Shown here in pieces: positions 4,884 to 6,078 of a stretch of 6,078 nucleotides of DNA. The notes under the pieces are model-generated. The model did no database searches. It worked only from the letters and a program-made list of their open reading frames with translations, and had not been told where the DNA came from. Position 1 is the first letter of the stretch. Each line of letters opens with the position of its first letter. A program made the translations under genes and the position numbers. This DNA is from an uncultured Lachnospiraceae bacterium (GTDB taxonomy: Bacteria; Bacillota; Clostridia; Lachnospirales; Lachnospiraceae), in assembly GCA_946611525.1 (NCBI GenBank), contig CAMODS010000086.1, forward strand, positions 1 to 6,078, read 5' to 3'.

Positions 4884-6078
4884 ATGACGATAATAGTAAC
4901 CACAATTTTAATCACAGCACTTTTTATACCGGCCTGCTACATGGCACTGACTCACAACATGCATATGTTCCAGCAAAATGGCTACAAAAACGGGGAGCAT
5001 ATGTCGTGGCTTAACCGCACCCTAAAGCGGCAGTGGCTTTTGCTCTTTGGAGGTGTGCTGGGAGTGGTGCGCCTGATACTTGGCTTTATGATGACTTCAG
5101 CGCCCATCCGGGTTGTTACAGTGATCATAGATGTGCTTTGCATACTTACGCTGATACTTTGCTACTATGTGTTTAGGGCGATGAACCGCCTCAACAACAA
5201 AAAGAAGCTGGTCTACACTGCCAGGGTAAAGCGCATGATCGTTACCGAGATTTTGGTAATGGTGATCCTTTTGGTTTTAAGTGCGGTGTTTTTGCCATTC
5301 GGGTGTTTTTCCGGGGCGGTGATGATACTCATGTGCCTGCAGTGGATACTTCCGGTGGTGGCCAACATAATAAACCATCCCATTGAAAAGGCAGGACATG
5401 ACAAGTTTATAAACAGTGCAAAAAAGAAGCTTGCCGATGCCAAGGACCTTACGATCATTGGTGTTACCGGAAGCTACGGCAAGACCAGCGTGAAGTTTTA
5501 TCTGAACACTCTTTTGTCTGAGCACTTCAATGTGCTGGTGACACCGGAGAGTTACAATACTCCCCTCGGTGTGGTAAAGACTATTAATGAGAAGCTTACT
5601 TCCACCCATGAGATATTTGTCTGCGAGATGGGAGCCAGGCATGTGGGGGATATAAAGGAGATCTGTGATATCGTTCATCCCCATCATGGTGTGATCACAA
5701 GTATCGGGCCGCAGCATCTTGAGACATTTTTTAATATGGAAAATATAAAGTCCACCAAGTTTGAACTGGCGGATGCCCTGCCCGAGGGCGGGATGCTGTT
5801 TTTAAACTGGGATAACGAGTACATCCGGGACAAGGCCGGGGAGTACAGCGATGGAAAGGTGAAGATTCTTCGCTTCGCTCAGAATGACACCGGACAGACC
5901 GGAGATGCTTCCTGTCATCCTGAGGAGCGAAGCGACGAAGGATCTTACTTTGCTTCAGATATCCGTGTTTCCCAGCTGGGGACGGAGTTTACAGTCACGG
6001 CTCCGGGGGGCGAGACGGAGCGCTACCAGATGCGTCTGGTAGGTGAGCATAATGTGATAAATGTGGTGGGCGCCATAT
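4884..6078 (+). CDS. Membrane-anchored MurF-like Mur ligase, 3' partial
   Basis: The frame is open from the ATG to the window end, giving 398 codons without a stop. Residues 1-165 are mostly hydrophobic, with about five membrane segments (roughly 2-22, 51-70, 75-96, 118-139 and 142-163). After a basic linker comes a Mur ligase central domain: ATP loop GVTGSYGKTS (193-202), YNTPLG (224-229), the probable metal-binding glutamate E248 in CEMGARH, GPQHLE (275-280), and TKFEL with K292, the candidate carbamylated lysine. LVGEHNVINVVGAI, just before the end, is the usual bridge to the C-terminal domain, which lies outside. Mur ligases use ATP to join amino acids or peptides to a carboxylate, and the closest named type is MurF, which adds D-Ala-D-Ala to the peptidoglycan precursor. 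The cytoplasmic MurF substrate domain is missing and replaced by membrane helices, so the true substrate is uncertain. Residues 327-354 are encoded by an inserted palindromic repeat. The start is the only one possible before the membrane segment. Confidence 0.88.
   Translation, partial: MTIIVTTILITALFIPACYMALTHNMHMFQQNGYKNGEHMSWLNRTLKRQWLLLFGGVLGVVRLILGFMMTSAPIRVVTVIIDVLCILTLILCYYVFRAMNRLNNKKKLVYTARVKRMIVTEILVMVILLVLSAVFLPFGCFSGAVMILMCLQWILPVVANIINHPIEKAGHDKFINSAKKKLADAKDLTIIGVTGSYGKTSVKFYLNTLLSEHFNVLVTPESYNTPLGVVKTINEKLTSTHEIFVCEMGARHVGDIKEICDIVHPHHGVITSIGPQHLETFFNMENIKSTKFELADALPEGGMLFLNWDNEYIRDKAGEYSDGKVKILRFAQNDTGQTGDASCHPEERSDEGSYFASDIRVSQLGTEFTVTAPGGETERYQMRLVGEHNVINVVGAI
5862..5946. 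repeat. Palindromic repeat inside the Mur ligase reading frame
   Basis: An inverted pair of the same repeat family sits within the coding sequence. The left arm is 5862-5889 (begins AAGATTCTTCGCTTCG, ends GAATGACA) and the right arm is 5913-5946 (begins TGTCATCCTGAGGAG, ends CGAAGGATCTT), separated by a 23-base loop. The right arm is six bases longer than the left, through two extra triplets. The 85-base element reads through without a stop and encodes ILRFAQND from the left arm and CHPEERSDEGS from the right. Mur ligase similarity resumes right after it at YFASDIRVSQLGTEFTV. Confidence 0.9.

Noticed and set aside
5277..5717. Minus-strand open frame of 146 codons inside the Mur ligase
   Set aside because: It is antisense to conserved Mur ligase motifs including the ATP loop, and shows no recognisable protein family.

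Overview
The window looks like chromosomal housekeeping DNA from a low- to mid-GC Clostridia-type Firmicute, most likely a member of the Lachnospiraceae. This rests on the CarB and rubrerythrin sequences, a strong AAGGAGG ribosome binding site, the membrane-anchored MurF-like ligase, and roughly balanced base composition. It is an inference from protein character, not a database match. All genes lie on the + strand, and both ends of the window cut through a gene.

Layout: (1) 1-2340 is the C-terminal three quarters of carB, the carbamoyl-phosphate synthase large subunit. (2) 2341-2470 is a spacer with a weak terminator-like hairpin, a candidate extended -10 promoter and a strong ribosome binding site. 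(3) 2471-3010 is rubrerythrin, complete, with all diiron and rubredoxin ligands. (4) 3032-3937 is aroE (shikimate dehydrogenase), 21 bases after rubrerythrin, with an uncertain start. (5) 3938-4001 is a decayed palindromic repeat. (6) 4014-4778 is an alpha/beta hydrolase with an intact catalytic triad. (7) 4777-4882 is a head-to-tail array of three 35-base units built from the same repeat family. (8) 4884-6078 is a MurF-like Mur ligase with an N-terminal membrane domain, running off the 3' end. An inverted pair of the same repeat (5862-5946) sits inside its reading frame without breaking it.

Functionally, carB (pyrimidine and arginine precursors), rubrerythrin (peroxide defence) and aroE (aromatic amino acids) are unrelated housekeeping genes that happen to be adjacent. 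The hydrolase and the Mur ligase may form a cell-envelope pair. No tRNA, rRNA, CRISPR, transposase, phage or defence gene was seen.

I found no new multi-gene system. The most interesting signal is the short palindromic repeat family. It occurs at three places in the last 2.1 kb, in three arrangements: a decayed inverted pair, a tandem array with an exact 35-base period, and an inverted pair translated as part of a protein. It also touches the stop codon of one gene and the ribosome binding region of the next. Base changes in its arms keep a short stem paired, which suggests the folded form matters.
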